A stretch of 22,809 nt of DNA, taken from assembly GCA_027026295.1 (NCBI GenBank), contig JALVOR010000374.1, forward strand, positions 1 to 22,809. Direction: 5' to 3'. The notes under the pieces were generated by a model, which saw only the letters and a program-made list of their open reading frames with translations, made no database searches and was not told the DNA's origin. Positions 1 to 7,307 of the stretch are shown here, in pieces (position 1 is the first letter of the stretch; every line of letters begins with the position of its first letter). The translations under genes were made by a program, and so were the position numbers. Source of the DNA: Anaerolineales bacterium (GTDB lineage: Bacteria; Chloroflexota; Anaerolineae; Anaerolineales; DRMV01).

Positions 1-233
1 TGCATCTGCAGGCGGTTGGGGTTTTCGCCATAGCGCCCGTCGTCGGGGCGGATGGAAGGCTCCACATAGGCCACGTTCCACGGCTCCGGGCCGAGGACGC
101 GCAGCACGGTGGCGGGGTTCATGGTGCCCGCGCCCACTTCGGTATGGTAAGGCTGCCAAATCAAGCAGCCCTGCTCGGCCCAGTAGCGTTGCAGGGTGAA
201 GATGATGGATTGGAAGTCAAGGGGTTGGGGCAT
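1..233 (-). CDS. glyQ: Glycyl-tRNA synthetase alpha subunit, 3' part missing
   Basis: This gene encodes the N-terminal 77 residues of the alpha (catalytic) subunit of the alpha2beta2-type glycyl-tRNA synthetase, which charges tRNA-Gly in the cytoplasm. The translation begins [20 protein letters not shown] and contains the family blocks [38 protein letters not shown] and [12 protein letters not shown], which are diagnostic for GlyQ. The rest of the gene lies beyond the left edge of the window. The ATG at 233 is preceded by GAGG eight bases upstream, and that site overlaps the end of the restriction endonuclease gene only 6 bp away. glyQ is therefore probably read from the same message as the restriction-modification genes, unless it has an internal promoter I cannot see. 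The identification is secure. Confidence 0.96.
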   Translation of the reverse strand, partial: MPQPLDFQSIIFTLQRYWAEQGCLIWQPYHTEVGAGTMNPATVLRVLGPEPWNVAYVEPSIRPDDGRYGENPNRLQM

Positions 234-239
234 GGGTGA

Positions 240-1184
240 TTACCTCGTCAAACGGATTTTGGTCAGGAAATCCTCCCATCGGTCGGGGATTTCCAGCAAA
301 TCTTCCAGTAAGTACCAGGCGTTGACGGCCTGACGCTGGCGGTGCAGGTCATCCTCGGCTTGGGGGGTCAACGAAGCGCCGGTCAACACCAACACGGTGA
401 CGGCCGCGGGGAATTCGTCTTTGACCCGCTGCAACGACTTGACCGCCGCGCCTAAGCGCTCCAACACGCCCGCGGCGTCAATGCCGCCTTTGATTTCTAC
501 GGCAGCCACAATTTCGTTGCCGCTCCAAACGGCGATATCAGGCTCAGAAGCAAAGCGGATGGTATATGCTTCCCACTGCCATCCTTCTTCTGCAACCAAA
601 GGCAAGGCGCCCTCACGGCGCAGGTGGTTGCCCAGCCGCTGCCGCACAAGGTTTTCTACACGAGCGCCTTTGCTATTTTGCCAGGAACCCTGTGCCTGCG
701 CGCCGGCGGCCATGCCACGCCAGAGGAAGATTTCGTCCCTGGAGAGCATGGCCTGGTGAGCGTCATCGGCGACCAAGGCGCTGATCACACGGTTGAAATG
801 GCGCGCCAGTTGCCGGGCAACCGGCTCTGCAGGCAGGGCGCCACGCTCTTCGAAGCGGGTGACCGACAGCCCCACGCGCTGCATGGATTTCTGGGAAAGC
901 ATGGCGACCATACGATAATAGCGCACCGCGCCGGGGATGGTCTGCAATGCCTGCGGGTGGGCAAACACGAGCACCGGCGTCAGGCGAGGGGAATGGATGA
1001 CCGTTTCCCACGCCGCTTCTGAAATGCCCAAAGGCTCCAGCGTCCAATCCCATTGGGCTGCGGGTGCGTTTTCCAAACGGGAAAACACCTCCAGCAGCCC
1101 CCACTCGTGGAGTTTCTGGTGGAAGAAAACGCTCTTGGCAAATTGATCCAGCCGCCAACTGCGGCGCTCTATTTCTTTTGCCAT
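240..1184 (-). CDS. Type II restriction endonuclease, PD-(D/E)xK fold, possibly XcyI-like
   Basis: This is a predicted 314-residue type II restriction endonuclease that cuts unmodified DNA in the cytoplasm. It shows a PD-(D/E)xK signature: Pro215-Asp216 in ASEPDIAVW, then Glu230-x-Lys232 in AAVEIKGG. An earlier acidic residue, Glu177 in KGARVENLVRQRL, sits where many such enzymes carry a further metal ligand. The tail has the strand-helix pattern (AVTVLVLTG) usual after the catalytic core. The overall pattern reminds me of the XcyI/Cfr9I group (C^CCGGG), but I cannot confirm the family or the specificity. At least six CCCGGG sites occur in this window, so the site is not avoided here. Its start overlaps the end of the methyltransferase gene by 16 bp, the usual arrangement of a cognate pair. 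No key residue appears to be missing and the gene looks intact. Confidence 0.8.
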   Translation of the reverse strand: MAKEIERRSWRLDQFAKSVFFHQKLHEWGLLEVFSRLENAPAAQWDWTLEPLGISEAAWETVIHSPRLTPVLVFAHPQALQTIPGAVRYYRMVAMLSQKSMQRVGLSVTRFEERGALPAEPVARQLARHFNRVISALVADDAHQAMLSRDEIFLWRGMAAGAQAQGSWQNSKGARVENLVRQRLGNHLRREGALPLVAEEGWQWEAYTIRFASEPDIAVWSGNEIVAAVEIKGGIDAAGVLERLGAAVKSLQRVKDEFPAAVTVLVLTGASLTPQAEDDLHRQRQAVNAWYLLEDLLEIPDRWEDFLTKIRLTR

Positions 1185-2485
1185 ATCAAGATGCTCTCAC
1201 GCACCGGCACGCGGCCGTATTTCTTCATCTGTTGCGAACTGTTTCCTTTGTAGCGCGCCACGATGATTTGATGCACCTGGAAACCTTCTTGCTCGGCCAA
1301 CGCCGACAAAATCAGGTCGACCGGCACCATTTCGCCCTCGAAGCGGACGTTGTCCACCACCATGGCGACCCACCCGCCAGGCGCCATGACCGACCCCATG
1401 CCCGCCACAACTTGCTGCATATCCACAAAATAAGATTTCAGCATAATGGGAATGCGGGCATTGTTCAAATGCTTGAAACGCAAGGCTTCCAGGATTTCAT
1501 CGACCGCGGGGTGCGGCGATGTGTCGTCTTCCTTCAGGCGAGACTCAATGTGGGAGCGCAGGATGCTGTGGCGCAAGGCGCGCAATTCGTCGAAATTCTT
1601 GACGAAGTGGAAGCACAGTTCTAATGCATAAGTGCGGGTGTAGTCGTACCGGTTCGCGTAAGGAGGGGAAGTGACTACCGCGGTGGGCGGCGAAGGGAAG
1701 GGCACGTCTTCCAGCCGCCTGGCATCACCTTCCAAAATCAGGGGCAAAGGGCCCCAACGCCCGTTTTGGCGGCGGGCGGCATAGTAGGCAACGTCTTCCT
1801 CGGCAAGCCGCACCTTTTCAGCCAAAGCCTCATCGGGGTCGGCCAAGGTTTTGTCTTTTTTCAAGCGCAAAAACTGGCCATCCTTCGCTGTGTAACTGCA
1901 AGGCTCTAAAATAGCAAAGAAAAGCCAAAGGAAGACCTCATGCAAAGGCGCTTCCAAAGTATCTATGACTGCTTTCCAGCGTCTGAGGCGTTCCAGCATG
2001 GCCGGAGGGAAAGCCAGCGACATGATACGCACGTCTTCGGCTACCTCGGCGGGCGACGTATGCGCCACCTGCGGTCCGAGGCGTTGGAAAGTCTGCCAGA
2101 GCATACCGGGCGTCAAGGTGGTCAAGTTCGCCAACGCCTGCCCTGCCAGCACTGCCAGCGGCAACCTGTCGATGCCCAAAGCGGGGTAGCCTTCCTGCAT
2201 GGCCACGAAAGGCGTGGTACCCATCCCGGAAAAGGGGTCGAACACAAGGCCATTGGCGCCTTCGTGTGCGAATTGCTGCAAGAAATGCCTGACCAACCGG
2301 AAGGAAAACGCTTCCTTATAGCGATAGAGGCGCAAACCGGGGACAGTTTTGTTGCCCACATAGGAAACCCACTTCCCCAGATGCGGCGCTTCCACCATCC
2401 GCGCAGCATAACGCGCCTCCAACGAGGCGCGCTCCACCGCACCGGCGGCAGGAGTCTGGGGGAGGAGAAAAAGAGAATATTGCAT
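1169..2485 (-). CDS. Site-specific DNA amino-methyltransferase (TSPPY, probable N4-cytosine)
   Basis: This 438-residue protein is predicted to transfer a methyl group from S-adenosylmethionine to an exocyclic amino group in DNA and so protect the host from the endonuclease encoded next. Motif I is DPFSGMGTT (residues 83-91). The catalytic motif IV is TSPPY (272-276), the form usual for N4-cytosine enzymes. KEAFSFRLVRHFLQQF (57-72) resembles motif X. The order X, I, then IV with about 180 residues between I and IV differs from the common order with TSPPY first and suggests that the target-recognition part lies between them. The C-terminal stretch around KGNSSQQMKKYGRVPVRESI is typical of this group of methylases. 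The ATG at 2485 has no visible Shine-Dalgarno sequence. A start at 2398 is possible, but the longer form fits the likely promoter at 2533-2538. Confidence 0.92.
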   Translation of the reverse strand: MQYSLFLLPQTPAAGAVERASLEARYAARMVEAPHLGKWVSYVGNKTVPGLRLYRYKEAFSFRLVRHFLQQFAHEGANGLVFDPFSGMGTTPFVAMQEGYPALGIDRLPLAVLAGQALANLTTLTPGMLWQTFQRLGPQVAHTSPAEVAEDVRIMSLAFPPAMLERLRRWKAVIDTLEAPLHEVFLWLFFAILEPCSYTAKDGQFLRLKKDKTLADPDEALAEKVRLAEEDVAYYAARRQNGRWGPLPLILEGDARRLEDVPFPSPPTAVVTSPPYANRYDYTRTYALELCFHFVKNFDELRALRHSILRSHIESRLKEDDTSPHPAVDEILEALRFKHLNNARIPIMLKSYFVDMQQVVAGMGSVMAPGGWVAMVVDNVRFEGEMVPVDLILSALAEQEGFQVHQIIVARYKGNSSQQMKKYGRVPVRESILIWQKK

Positions 2486-2532
2486 AAAATTTCTTGGAGG
2501 GGAATATTGCTATCGTGGAACGGGTGAAAAGA

Positions 2533-2538
2533 ATTATA
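2533..2538 (-). promoter_or_regulatory. Candidate -10 box for the restriction-modification/glyQ operon
   Basis: A perfect TATAAT lies on the minus strand 47 bp upstream of the methyltransferase ATG. No good -35 box is seen at 16-18 bp spacing, so the assignment rests on the -10 box and its position alone. Confidence 0.4.
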
Positions 2539-2612
2539 CACCATTCCCATCCTCATCACTCTCCTACCGCACATCAGCACATCATTCAATCCCCCTTGGA
2601 TGGGGTAAAATA

Positions 2613-2621
2613 TGCTATACT
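2613..2621 (+). promoter_or_regulatory. Extended -10 promoter for the eight-gene operon
   Basis: TGCTATACT fits an extended -10 element (TGn followed by TATACT, 5/6 to consensus). A partial -35 (TTGGAT, 2596-2601) is present but is only 14 bp away. Transcription would begin near 2628, about 95 bp before the first gene. It is divergent from the methyltransferase promoter some 80 bp to the left. Confidence 0.45.
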
Positions 2622-2642
2622 CTAAACACATCACACGTTTCC

Positions 2643-2658
2643 CAGGCAGCGCTGTCTG
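2643..2658 (+). promoter_or_regulatory. Inverted repeat just downstream of the promoter, possible operator
   Basis: CAGGCAGCGCTGTCTG is a 16-bp inverted repeat with one mismatched pair, about 15-30 bp after the expected transcription start. Its place suits a repressor site. No regulator gene is adjacent, so this is suggestive only. Confidence 0.25.
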
Positions 2659-2721
2659 AAAGATGAAGATAGCGCAGGTTTGGCGTTAACACCAATGGCG
2701 TGTTTCCAAAGGCAAGGACGC

Positions 2722-2988
2722 ATGGCAGTACACACAGAAGCCATCTTGAATCAATGGGCACAGCGCTTGCGCCAGCAAGGATGGAGCGCCGGGACTGTGG
2801 CATTGCTGGAAGCCTTTGAGCCGCTCATGCCGCTGGGTGCGGCTGTCTTCCGGGGGGGGCAATTCCTGCTTTCTCCCTGGTTCAATCGGGACACCCTCCA
2901 AACGCTCACGCTGCTGCTGGAAGACCCCACCAGCCGCCAGCGTTTCCTTCGCTCGCTCGGTGTTTCTTCGGGAGAGTTCTCACCATGA
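2722..2988 (+). CDS. Small hypothetical protein, first gene of the operon
   Basis: I do not recognise this 88-residue protein. It begins MAVHTEAILNQWAQRLRQQG and is predicted to be mostly helical, with no signal peptide, no cysteine pairs and no clear membrane segment. A middle part rich in hydrophobic residues (LGAAVFRGGQFLLSPWF) might form a short beta region. The ATG at 2722 was chosen because AAGGA lies just upstream, though the spacing of about 3-4 nt is short. An ATG at 2695 and a TTG at 2680 are in the same frame and would add 9 or 14 residues. Its stop codon overlaps the next start (ATGA), so it is translationally coupled to the DUF6754-like gene, and its role probably lies with that membrane protein. 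Confidence 0.7.
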   Translation: MAVHTEAILNQWAQRLRQQGWSAGTVALLEAFEPLMPLGAAVFRGGQFLLSPWFNRDTLQTLTLLLEDPTSRQRFLRSLGVSSGEFSP

Positions 2989-3746
2989 GCATCGCAGGCA
3001 GTGATATCAGTACCATCGTGGCGGTAATTTTCGTTACCCTGTTTGCCCTTCTGATGATCGTGCTGCGCACCATCAAGGTGTCCAGGCCCGGGCGCGACTT
3101 GCGCCCCTTGCGGGCGTTGAGCCGCCTGCGCCACGCCGTCAATCTCACGGTGGAATCCGGCCAACGCCTGCACATTTCCTTAGGGCGCGGGGAAATCACC
3201 CACCCGCGCACTGCCGCCGCCTTCGTGGGGCTGGCAACCACCCAGGAACTCGTCGAACAAACCGCGTTGAGCGACCGTCCCACCGTGGCAACCTCCGGCA
3301 CCGGGGCGTTGGGCATCCTTTCCCACAACACCCTGCGCAGCGCCTATCATGCCGCCAACGAGGAAAACCGCTATCGCGGCGCCCACGGGCGCGTGACCGG
3401 CCTCACGCCGTTTTCCTATGCCGCCGGCACCCTGCGCATCATGCAAGACAAAAACACCGCGGCCAATCTCCTGATCGGCAGTTTTGGCGCTGAAATTGCC
3501 CTGATGGCCGACGCCGATGTCGAAGGCTCCCTCACCGTAGGGGGCACCGACAGCCTCCCTGCCCAGGCAATTTTGTGTGCTGCCGCCGACGAACCGCTCA
3601 TCGGCGAAGAAGTGTTCGCCAGCGGCGCATATCTCGGACACCTTCCCCTCCACCGCACCAGCCTGCTCACTCAGGATATCTTCCGCTGGGTTATCATCTT
3701 CGTCATTCTGGGCGGCGCGCTGGTGAAAATGCTGGGAGTGTGGTAA
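2985..3746 (+). CDS. DUF6754-like membrane protein
   Basis: This 253-residue protein matches what I recall of DUF6754 proteins of Chloroflexota, whose function is not known. There is an N-terminal membrane helix at about residues 7-26 (IVAVIFVTLFALLMIVLRTI) and a C-terminal one at about 232-250 (WVIIFVILGGALVKMLGVW). Between them lies a soluble domain of about 200 residues with conserved-looking blocks such as SGQRLHISLGRGEI, GLATTQELVEQTALSDRP, VATSGTGALGILSHN and GSFGAEIALMADA. The Gly-rich stretches suggest ligand or protein binding, but no catalytic motif is evident. It overlaps the preceding gene by 4 bp and the following one by 1 bp, so the first three genes are probably translated in sequence. 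Confidence 0.85.
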   Translation: MSIAGSDISTIVAVIFVTLFALLMIVLRTIKVSRPGRDLRPLRALSRLRHAVNLTVESGQRLHISLGRGEITHPRTAAAFVGLATTQELVEQTALSDRPTVATSGTGALGILSHNTLRSAYHAANEENRYRGAHGRVTGLTPFSYAAGTLRIMQDKNTAANLLIGSFGAEIALMADADVEGSLTVGGTDSLPAQAILCAAADEPLIGEEVFASGAYLGHLPLHRTSLLTQDIFRWVIIFVILGGALVKMLGVW

Positions 3747-4363
3747 TGAAATCCCCCATCGCAACCGCTATTGCCATCGCTGTCGGGTTGGTTGTCCTCA
3801 TCGGCTACCTCGTCCCCGTGCCCGTTTTCCTGGGCCTGCGGCTGGTGCTGCTCCAATGGGCAGCCATCCTGGCAGGCATTGCTTTGCTGGTCGGTATGGT
3901 CAATCTCAGCCAACACCACTGGCACAATGTCCGTGAACGCCAAGGCATGGGCGGCAGTACGGTATTGCTGATTTCCCTGTGGGCCACCTTCGCCATCGTG
4001 CTCTACGCCTCCCCCCGAAGCGCTGCTTCACAATGGATCTTCAGCGCCATTTTGTTGCCCGGCAGCATTGCACTGGTGGCGCTGCTGGCCTTCACGCTGG
4101 CTTACGCGGGCGTCCGTTTGCTGCGTCGCCGCCCGGGCCTTTTCTCGATTCTGTTCCTGAGCACCGCCGCGCTCGTGCTGCTGGGCGCAGCCACTTTCCC
4201 CGGCATCGGCGCCCTGCCGGTCATCAGCGACACCCTTCGCCCCTGGCTGATTCAAGTGCCAGCCGCCGCAGGCGCTCGCGGTATCTTGCTCGGCGTTGCC
4301 CTCGGCACCGTTGCCACCGGCCTGCGCATCCTCTTGGGCAACGACCGCCCCTATGGTGAATGA
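3746..4363 (+). CDS. Polytopic membrane protein of unknown function
   Basis: This 205-residue protein consists almost entirely of membrane helices, about six: IATAIAIAVGLVVLIGYLV, then a long pair from LRLVLLQWAAILAGIALLV, STVLLISLWATFAIVLYA, ILLPGSIALVALLAFTLAYA, LFSILFLSTAALVLLGAATF and a last one at GILLGVALGTVATGLRILLG. A short basic loop (HHWHNVRERQGMGG) lies between helices 2 and 3. No transporter or enzyme motif is visible. It starts at an ATG that shares one base with the stop of the DUF6754-like gene and ends 1 bp before the zinc-ribbon gene. Its best guess is the membrane partner of the DUF6754-like protein. Confidence 0.82.
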   Translation: MKSPIATAIAIAVGLVVLIGYLVPVPVFLGLRLVLLQWAAILAGIALLVGMVNLSQHHWHNVRERQGMGGSTVLLISLWATFAIVLYASPRSAASQWIFSAILLPGSIALVALLAFTLAYAGVRLLRRRPGLFSILFLSTAALVLLGAATFPGIGALPVISDTLRPWLIQVPAAAGARGILLGVALGTVATGLRILLGNDRPYGE

Positions 4364-4364
4364 A

Positions 4365-6608
4365 ATGAGCGACCAGGAAGTCCGCTGCCCCATGTGTGGG
4401 AAACCCAACCCGGCAGATGCGGAAGTCTGTCGCTATTGCCACGCGCGCCTGAAACCGCTGCGCCTGGACGAGACCCCGAAGCCGCAATCCACCGCCGAGT
4501 TGAAGAAAACCCTGCCGCCGTGGATGCAGAGGCTGGAAAACCAGCAAACAGCAGCAGAATCGCCCGACACCGGCTCCCTCGACCTGACTTCCGCCCCGCA
4601 GGAAAAAGCAACAGCCGAAACCACCCCGCCTGCCCCCGCGGCAGACCCGCTCTGGGATGAGGAATCCACCGAAGAGCAGGGACTCCCCGAGTGGCTGCAA
4701 TCGCTGGGCAGCGAAGGGGGCTTGCTGAGCAGCACAGAGAAACCGGAAGCCGAAATATCCGCAGAACCCGAAGAAGAAGACTGGCTCAGCAGCATTGCCA
4801 ACGCTACAGCAGACGACCTCCCTGAGGAACCAGAAGAGACCGCCATCTTCCCATCGGCGGAAGAAGCCGCTCCAGCCAGGGAGGAAGGAGGAGCGTCCAC
4901 GTCTTCAGATAATGCCGACAACCTGATGAATTGGCTGGATGAGGTAGTTTCCGAAAACGAACCCCCTGCCGAACCTGCCGCCGAGGGCGAACTGCCCGAC
5001 TGGCTGGCCGCAGAGATGCCGGAAGGCGCGGCTGCAGAACCCCAGCCCGCCTCCGAAGACGACTGGCTGAGCGAAACCGCCCCCGCCGAACCCGCAGCCG
5101 AACCCCTTCCCGAACCCGCCGCCGAGGGCGAACTGCCCGACTGGCTGGCCGCAGAAATGACGGAAGGCGCGGCTGCAGAACCCCAGCCCGCTCCCGAAGC
5201 AAAGGAAGAAGCCCCCTCCGAGCCTGTTCCTGACTGGCTGAGCGCAGCAACTGAAGAACCGGAAAAAGCCTCGACGCCTTCGCCCTTTGTCGACGCAGCC
5301 CTCACCGAGGAAATTCTGGGCGAAACGCCCGACTGGCTGAAAATACTCACCCCGGAAACAGCAGACGAACTCGGAGAAAGCGCCCCCGAACCGGACACCG
5401 AGGCTGCAGGCGAAGAGGCCGCCCCCCTGATTTCAGGCGAAATGCCTGCCTGGGTCGAAGCCATGCGCCCTGTCGTCGGATCCTTTGCGGGGGATGAAGA
5501 GGAAAGTGCAGTCGAAACCCAAGGCCCCCTCGCGGGGTTGCGCGGCGCGTTGCCTTCACCCGAACCAACTTTCCTGCGCCCTGGTCGCCTCTCTGGTGTA
5601 GGGGGGCGGCTGATACTGAACGACCGTCAGGAAGAGCAGACAAAAATTCTGCAAACGATGCTATCGGGGGAATTTGCACCACGCCCGCCTGCAGCGCAGC
5701 GCAGGACAATACCTCGCCAGCAGGTACTCCGATGGCTGCTGGGCATCCTGCTCCTGCTCGCTGCCATTGCCCCCATCGCAATGCCAAACCTGCAACTGCC
5801 GCTGCCCCACAAAATCCTTCCCTCGGCGCTGGCTGCCCAGAAGATCATCAACACCATCCAGCCCGGCGCACCGGTGCTGGTGGCCGTAGATTACACCCCT
5901 GCCTTTGCAGGAGAAATGGAAAGCGTGGCAGCGCCAGTGCTGGGTGATCTGCTGGCACATGGCGCGCTGCTTGCGCTGGTTTCCACCCGGCCTACCGGCC
6001 CTGACCTGGCCCAGCATCTGATGGAAACCGCCTTGCCGCCAGACGCCCAGGACGCCTCGCGATACCTCAACCTGGGCTACCTCCCCGGCAGCACGGCAGG
6101 GCTGTACACCTTCGCCCAGGCGCCGCGTTTGCTGTTTTCCCAACGCTGGCAAACGCCCATGTTAGCCCACGTGCAGCACCTGAGCGATTTTGCAATGGTG
6201 ATGGTCATCACCGAAGACGACGAAACCGCCCGCGCCTGGCTTGAGCAGGTGCGCCCGGCGCTGGACACCGATACCCCCATGGTCATGGTCATCAGCACCC
6301 AGGCCGAGCCGATGGTCGAGCCTTATTACGAAACCAACCCGCGCCAGGCAGCAGGGCTGGTTACCGGCATCGAAGGCGGTCTGGCTTACGCCCTGGTCAG
6401 TGGCCGCCCGATAACGACCACCAGCACCATGCAATGGAGCAGTTACGGCTACATCGCACTCACCGGTGTGCTGTTGATGATTGCCACCGGTTTGTATAAC
6501 CTTGCCCTGGGGCTGAAAGAAGCCCGCTCCCGGCGCAGCAGCCACGACGAGGATGAAATCGAAGACGAGACCGAAGACATGGCCACAGAAGAGGAAGAAG
6601 AGGCTTAA
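4365..6608 (+). CDS. Zinc-ribbon membrane protein with repeated Trp-Leu (PDWL) motifs
   Basis: This 747-residue protein has four parts. First, an N-terminal zinc ribbon with Cys8, Cys11, Cys22 and Cys25 (CPMC and CRYC). Second, a long acidic, Pro/Ala/Glu-rich and probably disordered region (about 40-450) carrying about ten copies of a short hydrophobic motif, most often PDWL or DDWL, with Trp at 53, 110, 140, 190, 213, 234, 260, 291, 324 and 363. Third, a membrane helix at about 455-475 (LLGILLLLAAIAPIAMP). Fourth, an extracytoplasmic domain of about 215 residues, then a second helix at about 695-716 and an acidic cytoplasmic tail. The basic stretch before the first helix supports a cytoplasmic N-terminus. 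The external domain has alternating strands and helices (VLVAVDYTPAFAGEME, MVMVITEDDETARAWLEQV) but I cannot name its fold. The start is the ATG 1 bp after the previous stop. A scaffold or receptor-like role is inferred, not shown. Confidence 0.85.
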   Translation: MSDQEVRCPMCGKPNPADAEVCRYCHARLKPLRLDETPKPQSTAELKKTLPPWMQRLENQQTAAESPDTGSLDLTSAPQEKATAETTPPAPAADPLWDEESTEEQGLPEWLQSLGSEGGLLSSTEKPEAEISAEPEEEDWLSSIANATADDLPEEPEETAIFPSAEEAAPAREEGGASTSSDNADNLMNWLDEVVSENEPPAEPAAEGELPDWLAAEMPEGAAAEPQPASEDDWLSETAPAEPAAEPLPEPAAEGELPDWLAAEMTEGAAAEPQPAPEAKEEAPSEPVPDWLSAATEEPEKASTPSPFVDAALTEEILGETPDWLKILTPETADELGESAPEPDTEAAGEEAAPLISGEMPAWVEAMRPVVGSFAGDEEESAVETQGPLAGLRGALPSPEPTFLRPGRLSGVGGRLILNDRQEEQTKILQTMLSGEFAPRPPAAQRRTIPRQQVLRWLLGILLLLAAIAPIAMPNLQLPLPHKILPSALAAQKIINTIQPGAPVLVAVDYTPAFAGEMESVAAPVLGDLLAHGALLALVSTRPTGPDLAQHLMETALPPDAQDASRYLNLGYLPGSTAGLYTFAQAPRLLFSQRWQTPMLAHVQHLSDFAMVMVITEDDETARAWLEQVRPALDTDTPMVMVISTQAEPMVEPYYETNPRQAAGLVTGIEGGLAYALVSGRPITTTSTMQWSSYGYIALTGVLLMIATGLYNLALGLKEARSRRSSHDEDEIEDETEDMATEEEEEA
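4977..5198 (+). repeat. Internal duplication within the PDWL region, period 141 bp
   Basis: Two nearly identical stretches of about 80 bp begin at 4977 and 5118 and encode the ELPDWLAAEM segment and its flanks. They are 141 bp (47 codons) apart, so the frame is kept. They differ at only a few positions, which suggests a fairly recent in-frame duplication that added two Trp-Leu motifs. Confidence 0.8.
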
Positions 6609-7286
6609 ATGGCATCACTCATCGGCACAACTGTAGGATTTCTTATGACGTTGACCGTGCTCAGTTACGTCTTCTTCCGCGATTGGGCACCGTTTCGTCT
6701 GGTGATGCAAGTTTTCATCGGCGTGGCAGCAGGCTATGCCGGGGCAGTGGTCATGCGTGATGTGCTCTGGGGCATGCTGCTCCAGCCGCTGATTGTGGAA
6801 CACAACCTGTTGTTGCTGGTGCCCCTGTTGCTCGCCTTACTGTTACTGACGAAAATATCGACGGGTTCAGTGGGCAAGTGGGGCAACCTTTCCATTGCTT
6901 ATCTGGTAGGCGTCGGAGCAGCCGTCGCCATCGGCGGGGCTGTCATCGGCACTATCATTCCCCAGTCGCTGGCGACAATGGACGCCCTCAACTTCTCGCT
7001 CATGCGGGCGCAAGGCATCGGCTTCACCGAATTCGTCACCACAGGCGTTTTCATTCTGGTGGGCACCGTGGCATCGCTGGCTTACTTCCACTTCCACGCC
7101 CGGCAACGCCCCAGCCAACCACCTGCCCGCCGCAAAGGCATCGAGGGGCTGGCGCGTGTCGGTGAATGGTTCATTGCAACGACCTTTGGCACCCTGTTCG
7201 CCGGGGTTTACCTGGCTGCCGCAAGCGCCCTCGCCTACAGCATCACGTCGCTGTGGCAATTCCTGTCGATGTGGCTTCCGCACTGA
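6609..7286 (+). CDS. Polytopic membrane protein of unknown function
   Basis: This 225-residue protein has six or seven predicted membrane helices: TVGFLMTLTVLSYVFF, LVMQVFIGVAAGYAGAVVM, LLLLVPLLLALLLLTKI, LSIAYLVGVGAAVAIGGAVI, FVTTGVFILVGTVASLAYF and a last segment near FGTLFAGVYLAAASALAYSI. A positively charged loop (HFHARQRPSQPPARRKG) before the last helices should face the cytoplasm. No transport signature or catalytic motif is evident. The ATG follows the stop of the zinc-ribbon gene with no gap, which points to translational coupling and to a shared complex. It is 18 bp upstream of the MutL-like gene. Confidence 0.82.
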   Translation: MASLIGTTVGFLMTLTVLSYVFFRDWAPFRLVMQVFIGVAAGYAGAVVMRDVLWGMLLQPLIVEHNLLLLVPLLLALLLLTKISTGSVGKWGNLSIAYLVGVGAAVAIGGAVIGTIIPQSLATMDALNFSLMRAQGIGFTEFVTTGVFILVGTVASLAYFHFHARQRPSQPPARRKGIEGLARVGEWFIATTFGTLFAGVYLAAASALAYSITSLWQFLSMWLPH

Positions 7287-7307
7287 CCCCTTTATGAATG
7301 AGGTATG

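Noticed and set aside
4433..5464. Long 343-residue open frame on the minus strand
   Set aside because: It is the antisense of the Glu/Pro/Ala-rich region of the zinc-ribbon gene; its Ser/Gly-rich translation is a by-product of that composition.
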